From Soonwooa sp023440705 (GTDB lineage: Bacteria; Bacteroidota; Bacteroidia; Flavobacteriales; Weeksellaceae), in NCBI GenBank assembly GCA_023440705.1, contig JAEXRP010000123.1, positions 1 through 64,000 on the forward strand: a stretch of DNA of 64,000 bases, in the 5' to 3' direction. Both the position numbers and the translations under genes were made by a program. Below, piece by piece: positions 51,596 through 59,707 of the stretch (the first letter of the stretch is position 1; each line of letters opens with the position of its first letter). Below the pieces are notes generated by a model, which saw only the letters and a program-made list of their open reading frames with translations, was not told the DNA's origin and made no database searches.

Positions 51596-52426
51596 CTAAA
51601 ATTGATTTCGATATTGAGAAGGACTCAAGTTTTCATGTTTTTTAAAGAAATGACTGAATGAATATTGATCACTGAATTTCAGATCATTAGAAATCTCATT
51701 AATCGGTTTTAAACTAGAACTAAGCTGCGCCTTAGCTTCGTTCAAAATAAATTCATTAAGAATCTGAATGGCACTTTTTCCAAAAACTTCTTTTAAAACT
51801 ACCGTTAAATGCCGGCTAGAAATCATTAATTGTTGCGCGTAATATTCTACATTCCGTTCAATTTTAAAATTGCCCGTAACCAGTTTTATAAAATCGAACG
51901 CAATCTCCTGAGAGCGTGACATTTTCTGCTTAGAAATTTTCCGTTGATGTGCAACAATATTGGCTAATTGATAAACCAAAGCCGCAAATAAAGATTCAAT
52001 AATTTCGATTTGATACTCCTGTTGATCAATGTTTTCGATATAATATTGAATGTTGAGAACGTTTTGCCACAACACCGGAAACTCGGATTCGCTTGCTTGA
52101 TAGCCTTTCTTAAATTCAGCTCTGATACTTCGAAAAGCGTGAAGTCTATTGAGTTTTAGGTTAAGTGTATCAAAGAAATTTCCGTTATAAGCAACGATAA
52201 GAATATCGATATCTTCACTGTATTCAAGGATTTCGTAAACGGAAGTGCTGTCAATAAGAATCACTCCGTTTTTATGAAGCGTGTACACATTGATCTGCTC
52301 ACGAAGCTTGATAGAACCTTCTTTCAAAAACAAAAAAGCAGGTCTTGCGGGATGATACGGATGCCCCACAACCAAATGTTCTTGAAGGTTTCCGTTGCTA
52401 AAGACTTTGGCTTCCTCGAAAATCAT
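51596..52426 (-). CDS. AraC-family transcriptional regulator
   Basis: A 276-residue protein with an N-terminal cupin-like sensing region and a C-terminal pair of helix-turn-helix motifs (ISSRHLTVVLKEVFGKSAIQ and IKPINEISNDLKFSDQYSFSHFFKKH-type segments), ending SPSQYRNQF. It lies upstream of the tolC-emrA-emrB genes in the same direction and is the probable activator of that efflux operon. The ligand is unknown. A -7 box TACTTTTG is at 52443-52450. Confidence 0.88.
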   Translation of the reverse strand: MIFEEAKVFSNGNLQEHLVVGHPYHPARPAFLFLKEGSIKLREQINVYTLHKNGVILIDSTSVYEILEYSEDIDILIVAYNGNFFDTLNLKLNRLHAFRSIRAEFKKGYQASESEFPVLWQNVLNIQYYIENIDQQEYQIEIIESLFAALVYQLANIVAHQRKISKQKMSRSQEIAFDFIKLVTGNFKIERNVEYYAQQLMISSRHLTVVLKEVFGKSAIQILNEFILNEAKAQLSSSLKPINEISNDLKFSDQYSFSHFFKKHENLSPSQYRNQF

Positions 52427-52442
52427 ATTCTTACAATTTGTT

Positions 52443-52450
52443 CAAAAGTA
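52443..52450 (-). promoter_or_regulatory. -7 box for the AraC-family gene
   Basis: Minus-strand TACTTTTG, 16 bp before the start codon. Confidence 0.4.
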
Positions 52451-52510
52451 AGAAAATTAAAATTTATCATGAATCTGGATTTTATATTATAGTAATCTTA
52501 TTATTACACT

Positions 52511-52614
52511 AGCCCCGATAGAAGCGGCATCCTTTGAGGCGCCGTGAGGCGGCGGAGCTTCGCGGAGCCGTCCGAGCGGCGCATTAAAGATATAGCGGAT
52601 AGCGGGAAAAAGCT
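52511..52614 (+). repeat. GC-rich structured intergenic repeat, copy 3
   Basis: About 104 bp. Compared with copies 1 and 2 the inner arms change together: GGCGAC becomes GGCGGC while GTCGTCC becomes GCCGTCC, and the apical GTA becomes TTC. GGCGCCG also pairs perfectly with CGGCGC. These paired changes support an RNA fold rather than simple sequence conservation. Confidence 0.75.
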
Positions 52615-52619
52615 ACCAA

Positions 52620-52745
52620 AATAAAATAACAAAGAGCTTTTCGATGAAATCAATTGCTCCTAAAAGCAATCGACGTAGTCAAAAAGCTACAAAAAGAAAA
52701 TAAGAAAGAGCTTTTCAATGAAATCAATTGGGCTTAAAAGCAACA
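52620..52745. repeat. Repeated AGAGCTTTTC-type segments after structured repeat copy 3
   Basis: Two near-identical segments, AGAGCTTTTCGATGAAATC and AGAGCTTTTCAATGAAATC, about 76 bp apart, each followed by AATTG and later AAAAGCAA. An inverted counterpart CAATCGACGTAGTCAAAAAGCT lies between them. A related segment follows copy 4 (59603 onward) and part of one follows copy 1 (12800 onward). Confidence 0.5.
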
Positions 52746-52946
52746 TTTATTTGAATTAAAAAAAAGATTGTTTTAGTATGCCAGCTTCTTTAATAAGAAG
52801 TTTAAATATTTCACGACAAATCTATTTTTACTCAAAATAATTTATCAAAATAAATAATTTAACGAAAATAATTAATAAAATTAATACCAATTTTATCTTT
52901 ATAAAAAACACACTTGTTAAAATTGATTTTTTTTTAAGAAATAAAC

Positions 52947-52954
52947 TAAATTTG
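52947..52954 (+). promoter_or_regulatory. -7 box upstream of the acyltransferase gene
   Basis: TAAATTTG matches TAnnTTTG, 60 bp before the start codon, with a TTGAT about 24 bp upstream as a possible -33 element. Confidence 0.45.
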
Positions 52955-53014
52955 CGTTTGACTTTATTAAAAACACAATAACAAAGAGCAAATTGTTCTT
53001 TACACGAAAAAAAT

Positions 53015-54061
53015 ATGACTGCAAGTAAAAAACGTATTTTAGTTCTTGATGGGCTAAGAGGTTTGGCAATTCTGCTGGTATTATTATTCCATGGTTACTC
53101 GGTGTGGGACGCGTACTATCCATATAAAAGGCAATTTTCGGAGGTTATCCTTTTCAAATATGGGAGCCTCGGCGTTCAATTATTTTTTTTGATATCCGGA
53201 TTTGTGATTTTGATGTCGGTTGAAAAGACACCAAATTACTGGAAGTTTTTGAAAAATAGATGGATTAGACTTTTTCCGAGTATGTTAATTTGCAGTTTTC
53301 TCGTGTATTTAACCGCAAGTTTTTTCTATGAAAGGCCTTTCGGAATTCCAGAGTTAAAATCGCTTTTGCCAGGGATTACATTTATTAATAATGGTATTTT
53401 GGAAATGATTTTTAAAACAGATTTTCCTGTTTTAGAATTGTCATTTTGGTCGTTATATGTCGAAGTTAAATTCTACATCATTTTTGGTGCGTTATACTTT
53501 ATGCTTAACAGAAAAATAGCATTGTTAGGCATCTTTCTTTTGTATTTGTCAGCTTGCATTTTACAAATTTTTATCTTCCACAATCTTATCCACGAATCTG
53601 GATTATTGAAAACTTATATTGGATCTTTTATACATTTTGGATGGTTCGTTGCAGGTGCATTAACTTATATGTATTATCAAAAACCTGATAAAAAGACGCT
53701 TTCGGCTATCATCTTTACAGTAGTATGTTCGTTGTTTTATGCTTATAAATTCCAAGATTTGATATTATTAATCTATTTAATTGCGGTTAATCTGGTGTTT
53801 TTTGCTGCACTATTTTGGGAAAAGTTTGGGGTTATATTTTGTACAAGACTTTTTACGTTTATTGGCTTTATAAGTTATCCTTTATATCTGTTGCACGAGA
53901 ATATGCTAATTGCGTCTATCATTAAAATTCATAATTATTTCCCACAAATACCATATTTTTTGTTACCTATTTTGTCGTCAATTTTCATTATATTCCTAGC
54001 TTATATCGTTGCAAAATATCTAGAACCAATACTCCAAAAGCAATTAAAAAAAATAATTTAA
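53015..54061 (+). CDS. Acyltransferase family 3 membrane protein
   Basis: A 348-residue protein with about ten membrane helices. The N-terminal motif LDGLRGLAILLVLLFHGYS holds the conserved Arg and His of the family, followed by GSLGVQLFFLISGFVI. Members O-acetylate or otherwise acylate extracytoplasmic glycans (O-antigen, peptidoglycan, exopolysaccharide). No polysaccharide genes are adjacent, so the target is unknown. Confidence 0.9.
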   Translation: MTASKKRILVLDGLRGLAILLVLLFHGYSVWDAYYPYKRQFSEVILFKYGSLGVQLFFLISGFVILMSVEKTPNYWKFLKNRWIRLFPSMLICSFLVYLTASFFYERPFGIPELKSLLPGITFINNGILEMIFKTDFPVLELSFWSLYVEVKFYIIFGALYFMLNRKIALLGIFLLYLSACILQIFIFHNLIHESGLLKTYIGSFIHFGWFVAGALTYMYYQKPDKKTLSAIIFTVVCSLFYAYKFQDLILLIYLIAVNLVFFAALFWEKFGVIFCTRLFTFIGFISYPLYLLHENMLIASIIKIHNYFPQIPYFLLPILSSIFIIFLAYIVAKYLEPILQKQLKKII

Positions 54062-54159
54062 TTTGTTGATTTTTCCCTTCTAATGCTAACATTTTCCACT
54101 AATAAACAATCCTATTTTGAAGGAAGATTTTTCGTTTTCAAATTTAAACTTCAAACAAT

Positions 54160-54167
54160 ATCTTTGC
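54160..54167 (+). promoter_or_regulatory. -7 box for the 54184 gene
   Basis: TATCTTTG matches TAnnTTTG, 16 bp before the start codon. Confidence 0.45.
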
Positions 54168-54183
54168 GCTTTGCAAAAATAGA

Positions 54184-54858
54184 ATGGTCAATCGGAAAGT
54201 TTTAGAAAAATTATCGAATCGGGAGCTTAACAACTATCTGAAACCAGAAAGTCGCTTTGTAGCCGAAGCCATTGAAATGGCTTTCGAAATTCTAAAACAA
54301 CGCAATGTTACTTTTGACACTTCCGAAACGGAACGTATAAAATCTTTAATCGAAAATCGTCGCGAAGAAGAGATTAAAACCCAAGAAGAGAAAGCGCTAG
54401 AACACAAAGATTACATCACAGAAAATCCTGACGCTTTTCCGTTGCAAAGTCGCTATTTAGTAACAATCTTTGCTTTGGTATTTGGTGCTTTTTCTGGTAG
54501 TATTTTATTAGCTTATAACTGTTTCAAACTTAAGAAAACATCGAGTGCTATTGGCGTTTTAATATTTGGATTAACTTTTAGCATCTTACAAATTTTAGCT
54601 TTTCCTTATCTAAAACCAATGTCAGATCACAACAATTTTTCCTTACGAAAAAGTCCCGAAATGTTGTTTGCGGCAATTGGTTTTCTTATGTTATTATTTG
54701 CTTGGAGCGAAGTTATTCCAAAGAAATTCGAGTACCGTCAAGCCTCATTTTTAGTTCCATTTTTAGTTGCTGCAATAATGCTTTCACTTATTTTATGGAA
54801 TTATAACAACTTGTTTTCAAGCTTTTTAATTCATAGATTGTTGCAAGGTTTATCTTAA
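54184..54858 (+). CDS. Hypothetical membrane protein
   Basis: A 224-residue protein. Residues ~1-85 are hydrophilic and helical, with Glu/Arg-rich stretches (RIKSLIENRREEEIKTQEE). Four hydrophobic segments follow at about residues 93-115, 121-140, 158-175 and 188-208. No family is recognised with confidence. It is a single gene with its own promoter. Confidence 0.65.
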   Translation: MVNRKVLEKLSNRELNNYLKPESRFVAEAIEMAFEILKQRNVTFDTSETERIKSLIENRREEEIKTQEEKALEHKDYITENPDAFPLQSRYLVTIFALVFGAFSGSILLAYNCFKLKKTSSAIGVLIFGLTFSILQILAFPYLKPMSDHNNFSLRKSPEMLFAAIGFLMLLFAWSEVIPKKFEYRQASFLVPFLVAAIMLSLILWNYNNLFSSFLIHRLLQGLS

Positions 54859-54913
54859 AACAAATTATACAGATTAGCTTTTTTTGAGTATTTTTAAATT
54901 CACAATTAATTGA

Positions 54914-55732
54914 ATGAAAAAAATACTTCTTAGTCTTGGTGGCATTTTTATTATAGCCATTATTGGATTAATTTATCTTTCGGGTTACAAAATTCCCAAT
55001 ACTAATAAACATCCTGAAATTCCGTATTTTCCAAAAACGACCAAAGCAGATCAATTTGTAAACAAACAAGTTGATAGTCTTTATATTAACAACTATTATT
55101 TAATTCCGAAGACTGATTATATTTTAATCAATTATAAAAAAAACGACAACAATAATGACGAAACTAGAATCGCTATTATCAAAAAAAATCTAAAGCCTAT
55201 CTACGATTTTTATTCTAAAGGCAGTGTATCTTATGGTTACGACGCAGAAAAAAAATGGATTTATTTTAGTTCTGCATCAAGCGAAAATAAAGATTTGAAG
55301 CCTTTCGTCTTAGATATTAATACATTAAAAACACATGATATATCAGAAACTGAATTTAAAAACAACAAATTAAGTTTTGACGGAAATCTCATCACAATAA
55401 AAATGGCTGGTGATAATGGCATCAATGTGCATAATATTCAACTTTTTGATAAAGCAGTTACTGGTAACAGTCTTGGTCGAATAAGCTATGGGACACCATC
55501 TTCGGGAGTGGAAGGACGTGGAAAAGTTTACGAAAAAGACAGAGGCATCTTCACGCAAAGTCGAGATTATTTCTTTAAAATGAAATTAAAAAACGAAGAA
55601 GTCGAATTCAAAACCAATTTGTTTTACAATTCGGATAATTATTTTGATGAGTTAAATTCACCAAAAACTGACCAAGACACGCTACTATATTATTCGGACA
55701 AAAGATTCTATCAATTTTATAAAAAGAAATAG
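54914..55732 (+). CDS. Hypothetical exported protein
   Basis: A 272-residue protein with an N-terminal membrane anchor or signal (residues 4-24). The segment HPEIPYFPKTTKADQFVNKQVD resembles the start of the mature lipoprotein at 57526-58308 (KYPNIPKFPKFENNQ), so the two may be distant paralogues. No known domain. It ends one base before the next gene, suggesting translational coupling. Confidence 0.65.
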   Translation: MKKILLSLGGIFIIAIIGLIYLSGYKIPNTNKHPEIPYFPKTTKADQFVNKQVDSLYINNYYLIPKTDYILINYKKNDNNNDETRIAIIKKNLKPIYDFYSKGSVSYGYDAEKKWIYFSSASSENKDLKPFVLDINTLKTHDISETEFKNNKLSFDGNLITIKMAGDNGINVHNIQLFDKAVTGNSLGRISYGTPSSGVEGRGKVYEKDRGIFTQSRDYFFKMKLKNEEVEFKTNLFYNSDNYFDELNSPKTDQDTLLYYSDKRFYQFYKKK

Positions 55733-55733
55733 T

Positions 55734-56387
55734 ATGAAGAATTTTATTTCAATTTATATAACATTCATCATTTTTATGTTATTCGGTTGCAAATCTCCTA
55801 ACGAAAAAAAGAAGATTGAAAAAGTAGAAACTTCGAGAACGGAAAATATTAAAAGTTATAAAAAAACAATAGACAGCATCAACCAAAGTTTAGCTTGGAC
55901 TAAAACCAGCTTTGGACTTTACAAATCTAAAAACGGAGATTTGGCATTAAAAGCCAACGAAGGCACCGAAGAAGGTATTATCATCGAAAAATATATTACT
56001 GAAATGGCTGATAGTCAACCACTGAAATCCGTAATCGATTCTGCAAGTTTTTCTTACCTTGGAAGTTCTTTTTACAAGGATAAAAACCATGTCTACACGC
56101 ATTATGTGATGGTGGATGGTGGTAATTTTTGGATTGTTGACAATGCTGATGTCAAAACTTTTCAGGTGTTGGGAAATTGCTACGCAAAAGACAAAAACAA
56201 AATCTTTACAGAACGAAATATGGAAACAGATACTATTTTCGATTATCGAAGTTTCAAAACCTGTGATGATTGCGGATGTTTTGCAAAAGATAAAAATGGA
56301 TACTACTTTTGGGATGAAAAAATTGACATCAAAACTATCGATAATAAAGAAACAGAAAGCATTATCAATAGATTGAAAAAATTGTAA
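55734..56387 (+). CDS. DKNYY domain lipoprotein
   Basis: A 217-residue lipoprotein (Cys near residue 19, in LFGCKSP). The C-terminal half has DKNYY-type repeats: YKDKNHVYTHY, YAKDKNKIFTER and FAKDKNGYYFWD. DKNYY proteins are small exported proteins of unknown function, often in groups near related genes. It is directly adjacent to genes on both sides. Confidence 0.8.
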   Translation: MKNFISIYITFIIFMLFGCKSPNEKKKIEKVETSRTENIKSYKKTIDSINQSLAWTKTSFGLYKSKNGDLALKANEGTEEGIIIEKYITEMADSQPLKSVIDSASFSYLGSSFYKDKNHVYTHYVMVDGGNFWIVDNADVKTFQVLGNCYAKDKNKIFTERNMETDTIFDYRSFKTCDDCGCFAKDKNGYYFWDEKIDIKTIDNKETESIINRLKKL

Positions 56388-56903
56388 ATGCATCTAATAA
56401 AACACAATATGAAACTGACTTGGAAAAAAAATATTGCTAGTGACTATTCAATTTTTAATGATGCGCAAAAAATTGGAAGCCTACGCAAAGAAGATCTATT
56501 TACCGATAAAATCATTGGAAAGATAGGTGCACAAGAATTTTTGTTCTATAAAAAGAGCATTTTTGATAGTTCTGTAAGTTTTAAAAATACGCAAGATTCT
56601 AGCCAAATAGGAAACATTAATTTCAATATTTGGAATAACAAAGCGAACATAGAATTTGGAGGTAAACGTTACACTTGGCGGTACAACAATTTTCTCAACA
56701 ACAAATGGATCATTGAAAGTACAACAGGCAACAAAGCTGAGTATACATCGAGTTTTAGCAATGGAGAAATCAATATTAAAGATGATGATCAACTGATGAT
56801 TCTTTTGGGATTATATGTTAAAAAATATTATCAACGGAATACTTTCATCATATTTTTCGTTCTTTTTTTACCGATAATTATACGAAGCATTCTTAATAAT
56901 TAA
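56388..56903 (+). CDS. Hypothetical protein with C-terminal membrane helix
   Basis: A 171-residue protein (164 if the ATG at 56409 is used). The body is beta-rich with repeated short segments ending in aromatic residues (GAQEFLFYKKS, GGKRYTWRYNNF), somewhat like LURP/scramblase-type folds, and a C-terminal membrane helix lies at ~residues 150-166. The ATG at 56388 directly abuts the stop of the previous gene. Function unknown. Confidence 0.6.
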   Translation: MHLIKHNMKLTWKKNIASDYSIFNDAQKIGSLRKEDLFTDKIIGKIGAQEFLFYKKSIFDSSVSFKNTQDSSQIGNINFNIWNNKANIEFGGKRYTWRYNNFLNNKWIIESTTGNKAEYTSSFSNGEINIKDDDQLMILLGLYVKKYYQRNTFIIFFVLFLPIIIRSILNN

Positions 56904-56931
56904 AAGTAATTCCAGACACAAAAACACGAAA

Positions 56932-57519
56932 ATGAAATTAAAAATTACAGCTATTTTTTTACTAATTTTTGTCTCACAAAAAAGCTTTGGGCAAGCTTCT
57001 GACGAGCAATATCGCAACATTGTATACGACATAAAAGGTGATCTTAACAAAGATGGACTTGCTGACAAAGTTGTGGTTAGAGAAAATGACAATGACTCAA
57101 AACATCCTTATTTGTTGGAAATCTTTTTTAAAAATGTTGATGGTTCTTATAAAAAAGTTTTGAGATCGACTAAAGCTGTTACGCCAAAATTCCCTGCTGG
57201 AGGAGAAATTTCTGATGTTAATTTAGAAAATTTGGAAATAAAAAATGGACTTTTAATTTTCACCAATCAACTTATCAGAGGAAATTACGTACACAAATTT
57301 CGGTTTCAAAACGGAAATTTTGAGTTAATCGGCTTTACAGAAAATAATGCTTCTGCGGGTTATATAGAATATGTAGATTACAATCTCTCAACAGGCGTTA
57401 AAATCAATAAACACATTGACTATCAAACAGATAAAGTATTAATGTATAAAAAATCGATTGACAAAATGAAGTCACTCCCAAAACTTCAAGATTTCGAAGC
57501 TTTAGAATACGTTTATTAA
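56932..57519 (+). CDS. Hypothetical secreted protein
   Basis: A 195-residue protein with a signal peptide ending near SFGQA (residue 22). The segment IKGDLNKDGLADKVVVREND is an Asp-rich, FG-GAP-like calcium-binding pattern near residues 35-54, seen in secreted proteins with VCBS-type repeats. The rest is unrecognised. Confidence 0.65.
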   Translation: MKLKITAIFLLIFVSQKSFGQASDEQYRNIVYDIKGDLNKDGLADKVVVRENDNDSKHPYLLEIFFKNVDGSYKKVLRSTKAVTPKFPAGGEISDVNLENLEIKNGLLIFTNQLIRGNYVHKFRFQNGNFELIGFTENNASAGYIEYVDYNLSTGVKINKHIDYQTDKVLMYKKSIDKMKSLPKLQDFEALEYVY

Positions 57520-57525
57520 AAAAAT

Positions 57526-58308
57526 ATGTTGAAAAATATTTTGCTTTTATTATGGGTAACATTTATGCTTTTCTCTTGTGGGAAAAGTTATCATGTTGAA
57601 AAAGATAAATATCCCAACATTCCAAAATTCCCAAAATTTGAAAATAACCAACTAAAGCTCACCAAAATCGACGAAGTTATTTTTGATCTTGAACCTGATC
57701 ATATGGGAGCATATTTTCAGAAAAGATTTATCATTAAAGATTCCATGCTTGCTGTTGTTATTTTTATTACAGATCAAGGCAACACTCGAAATCCCCAAAA
57801 GAATGATCCTTATCTTGTCAACCTTAGCGTGATAAATGGTGACAAAATTATAAGTACACAACGAAGTGATTATGATTTTCGATTAAATTTTAAAATCGAT
57901 TCTTTAACCAACGACATCAGCATCGGAAAAACAAAGTATTTTGCGAAATCAAATTATTTAAAAAACGATTCTATTCCGAATCTTAAAACTGATGATTTCT
58001 TTGATCCTTACGGCAAATTTGAGTATGATGACACTGTATTTTACAAAGCTGAACTTCTTGACAAAATCGTTTATGATACCGAAACAAAAATTGATGGCGT
58101 ACAAAACAGCCCGATTTTTGGTTTAAAAAATGTGCCTTCTTTTCTTTATTATTACAAAATAAAAACGAAAGGCAAGGAAGGTTTAACAAAAATGGACAAC
58201 AAGCTTTTGCCAGAAATTGTTACGGTTAAAGGTAACTTGTATTATGTCGAAGATCCTGTTAAACTATCTGACAACCAATACAAAATCAACATTTATAAAA
58301 TTGAATAA
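57526..58308 (+). CDS. Hypothetical lipoprotein
   Basis: A 260-residue protein with a lipoprotein signal ending at LFSCGKS (Cys near 18). Mature start KYPNIPKFPKF resembles the protein at 54914-55732. It starts 6 bp after the preceding stop and lies in the same run of co-directional genes. No known domain. Confidence 0.65.
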   Translation: MLKNILLLLWVTFMLFSCGKSYHVEKDKYPNIPKFPKFENNQLKLTKIDEVIFDLEPDHMGAYFQKRFIIKDSMLAVVIFITDQGNTRNPQKNDPYLVNLSVINGDKIISTQRSDYDFRLNFKIDSLTNDISIGKTKYFAKSNYLKNDSIPNLKTDDFFDPYGKFEYDDTVFYKAELLDKIVYDTETKIDGVQNSPIFGLKNVPSFLYYYKIKTKGKEGLTKMDNKLLPEIVTVKGNLYYVEDPVKLSDNQYKINIYKIE

Positions 58309-58326
58309 CACCAAATTTTTCTAAAT

Positions 58327-59157
58327 ATGCGCAATTTATATTTCTTATTTGCTCTCACTTTATTTTTGTCTTGTGGACAAAACTCACACGAAATAACGAG
58401 TGCTAATGCTTCCTTGATGGAGGTTATGCCAGAAGCCAAAGCTGTCGACCTCGCAAATGGCAACATATCAACACCTACAGATTCTGTCGCAGTTAGTATT
58501 GATAAAAAAATCATCAAAAGTGCAAATCTCGATATCGAAGTTTCGAATCTAGAAAAAGCCAAACAAAATATCCAAGAAAGTCTAAAAAAGAACAAAGGCT
58601 ACATCCAAAACGAAACTTTTAGTTCGCAACCTGACCGAGATGTTGTTTCGTTTTTCATTAAAGTTCCGAATGAGAATTTTGATGCGTTGATTAATTCGTT
58701 TTCGACTGGATTGGGAGATTTGATTTCTAAAAATGTAAAATCCGATGACGTCACGGAAGAATATACGGATGTTTCGATTCGATTAAATAACAAATTAGCT
58801 TTTCTCGACAAATATCGTGATCTTCTAAAACAGACTAATTCTACAAAAGATATTCTCGAAATTCAGGAGAAAATAAGAGGTTTGGAAGAAGAAATTGACT
58901 CAGCGAAAGGTCGACTAAAATTCATTGATGATCGTGTTAAATACAGCACAATCGACATGACGATCGCAAAAATAAAACCTCAAAACTCGGTAACTTCCAA
59001 AATAGGCTTCGGAACCAAGTTCGTGGATTCTATCTCTCAAGGTTGGAATAATTTTGTTGATTTTGTTTTAGGATTGGTTTCATTTTGGCCATTTTTATTG
59101 ATTATTCCTGTATTAATCTTCCTTTGGAAAAAATGGAAAGCAAGGAGAAAGAAATAA
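58327..59157 (+). CDS. DUF4349 domain lipoprotein
   Basis: A 276-residue protein with a lipoprotein signal (FLSCGQN, Cys near 17). The DUF4349 domain covers residues ~60-265: IIKSANLDIEVSNLEKAKQNI, a coiled-coil stretch with DILEIQEKIRGLEEEIDSAKGRL, and a C-terminal membrane helix (LVSFWPFLLIIPVLIFLW) with a basic tail. The family is common in envelopes of many bacteria but its role is unknown. Confidence 0.85.
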   Translation: MRNLYFLFALTLFLSCGQNSHEITSANASLMEVMPEAKAVDLANGNISTPTDSVAVSIDKKIIKSANLDIEVSNLEKAKQNIQESLKKNKGYIQNETFSSQPDRDVVSFFIKVPNENFDALINSFSTGLGDLISKNVKSDDVTEEYTDVSIRLNNKLAFLDKYRDLLKQTNSTKDILEIQEKIRGLEEEIDSAKGRLKFIDDRVKYSTIDMTIAKIKPQNSVTSKIGFGTKFVDSISQGWNNFVDFVLGLVSFWPFLLIIPVLIFLWKKWKARRKK

Positions 59158-59198
59158 TTAGTCTAAATTTTAACCTGAGTTCGGTATAAGAAGATTAA

Positions 59199-59305
59199 CG
59201 TCAGTTTGAGTGGTTTTCGCAGAAAACTGTATCGAAAACAAGTTAATTTTCTTATCATTAAAACTTCTCGATACAAAATCTTTCAGATTTTTACTCGAAG
59301 TGACG
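59199..59305. repeat. CGTCAG palindromic intergenic repeat, copy A
   Basis: CGTCAGTTTGAGT at the left end faces ACTCGAAGTGACG at the right; inside, GTATCGAAAA faces TTCTCGATAC. About 107 bp, non-coding. A lone end (CGAACTGACG) follows near 59333-59342. Confidence 0.6.
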
Positions 59306-59364
59306 CCTCGTACAAATAAAAATGCTTTATCACGAACTGACGTTATTTTATATAACTAACTCAA

Positions 59365-59449
59365 CGTCAGTTCGAGTAGATTTAAAAAAAATCGTATCGA
59401 GAACTTTACTCAAAATAGTTCTCGATAGGCTTTGCTACTCAAACTGACG
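59365..59449. repeat. CGTCAG palindromic intergenic repeat, copy B
   Basis: CGTCAGTTCGAGTAG faces CTACTCAAACTGACG, and GTATCGAGAACT faces AGTTCTCGATAG. About 85 bp, non-coding, 59 bp after copy A. Such repeats are common in flavobacterial genomes and may fold in RNA or be MITE-like. Confidence 0.6.
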
Positions 59450-59476
59450 GAAATTGTAATTTATCCCCAATATCCT

Positions 59477-59582
59477 AGCCCCGATAGGAACGGCATCCTT
59501 TTGTGGTGGCGTGAGGCGACGGAGCGCAGCGGAGTCGTCCGAGCGACACTACAAAAGATATAGTGGATAGCGGGAAAAAGCT
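59477..59582 (+). repeat. GC-rich structured intergenic repeat, copy 4
   Basis: About 106 bp, the most diverged copy. GGGGCG becomes GTGGTG on the left while the facing GGCGCAC becomes GACACTAC on the right, keeping most pairs. The inner GGCGAC/GTCGTCC arms and AAAAGATATAG are kept. It is followed by the AGCTTTTCGAT-type segment. Confidence 0.7.
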
Positions 59583-59654
59583 TCCATAAAAAAATAGAAA
59601 GCTTTTCGATAAAATCAATTGCTCAATATAAAATCCAGCGGGATTAGCTCCAAA

Positions 59655-59690
59655 TAAAAATCCTAACTAAAATTTTAGTTAGGATTTTTA
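59655..59690 (-). terminator. Terminator of the NodT-type efflux gene
   Basis: AAATCCTAACTAAAA and TTTTAGTTAGGATTT form a perfect palindrome flanked by A and T runs. Confidence 0.8.
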
Positions 59691-59707
59691 TAATTATTTT
59701 TAAAATT

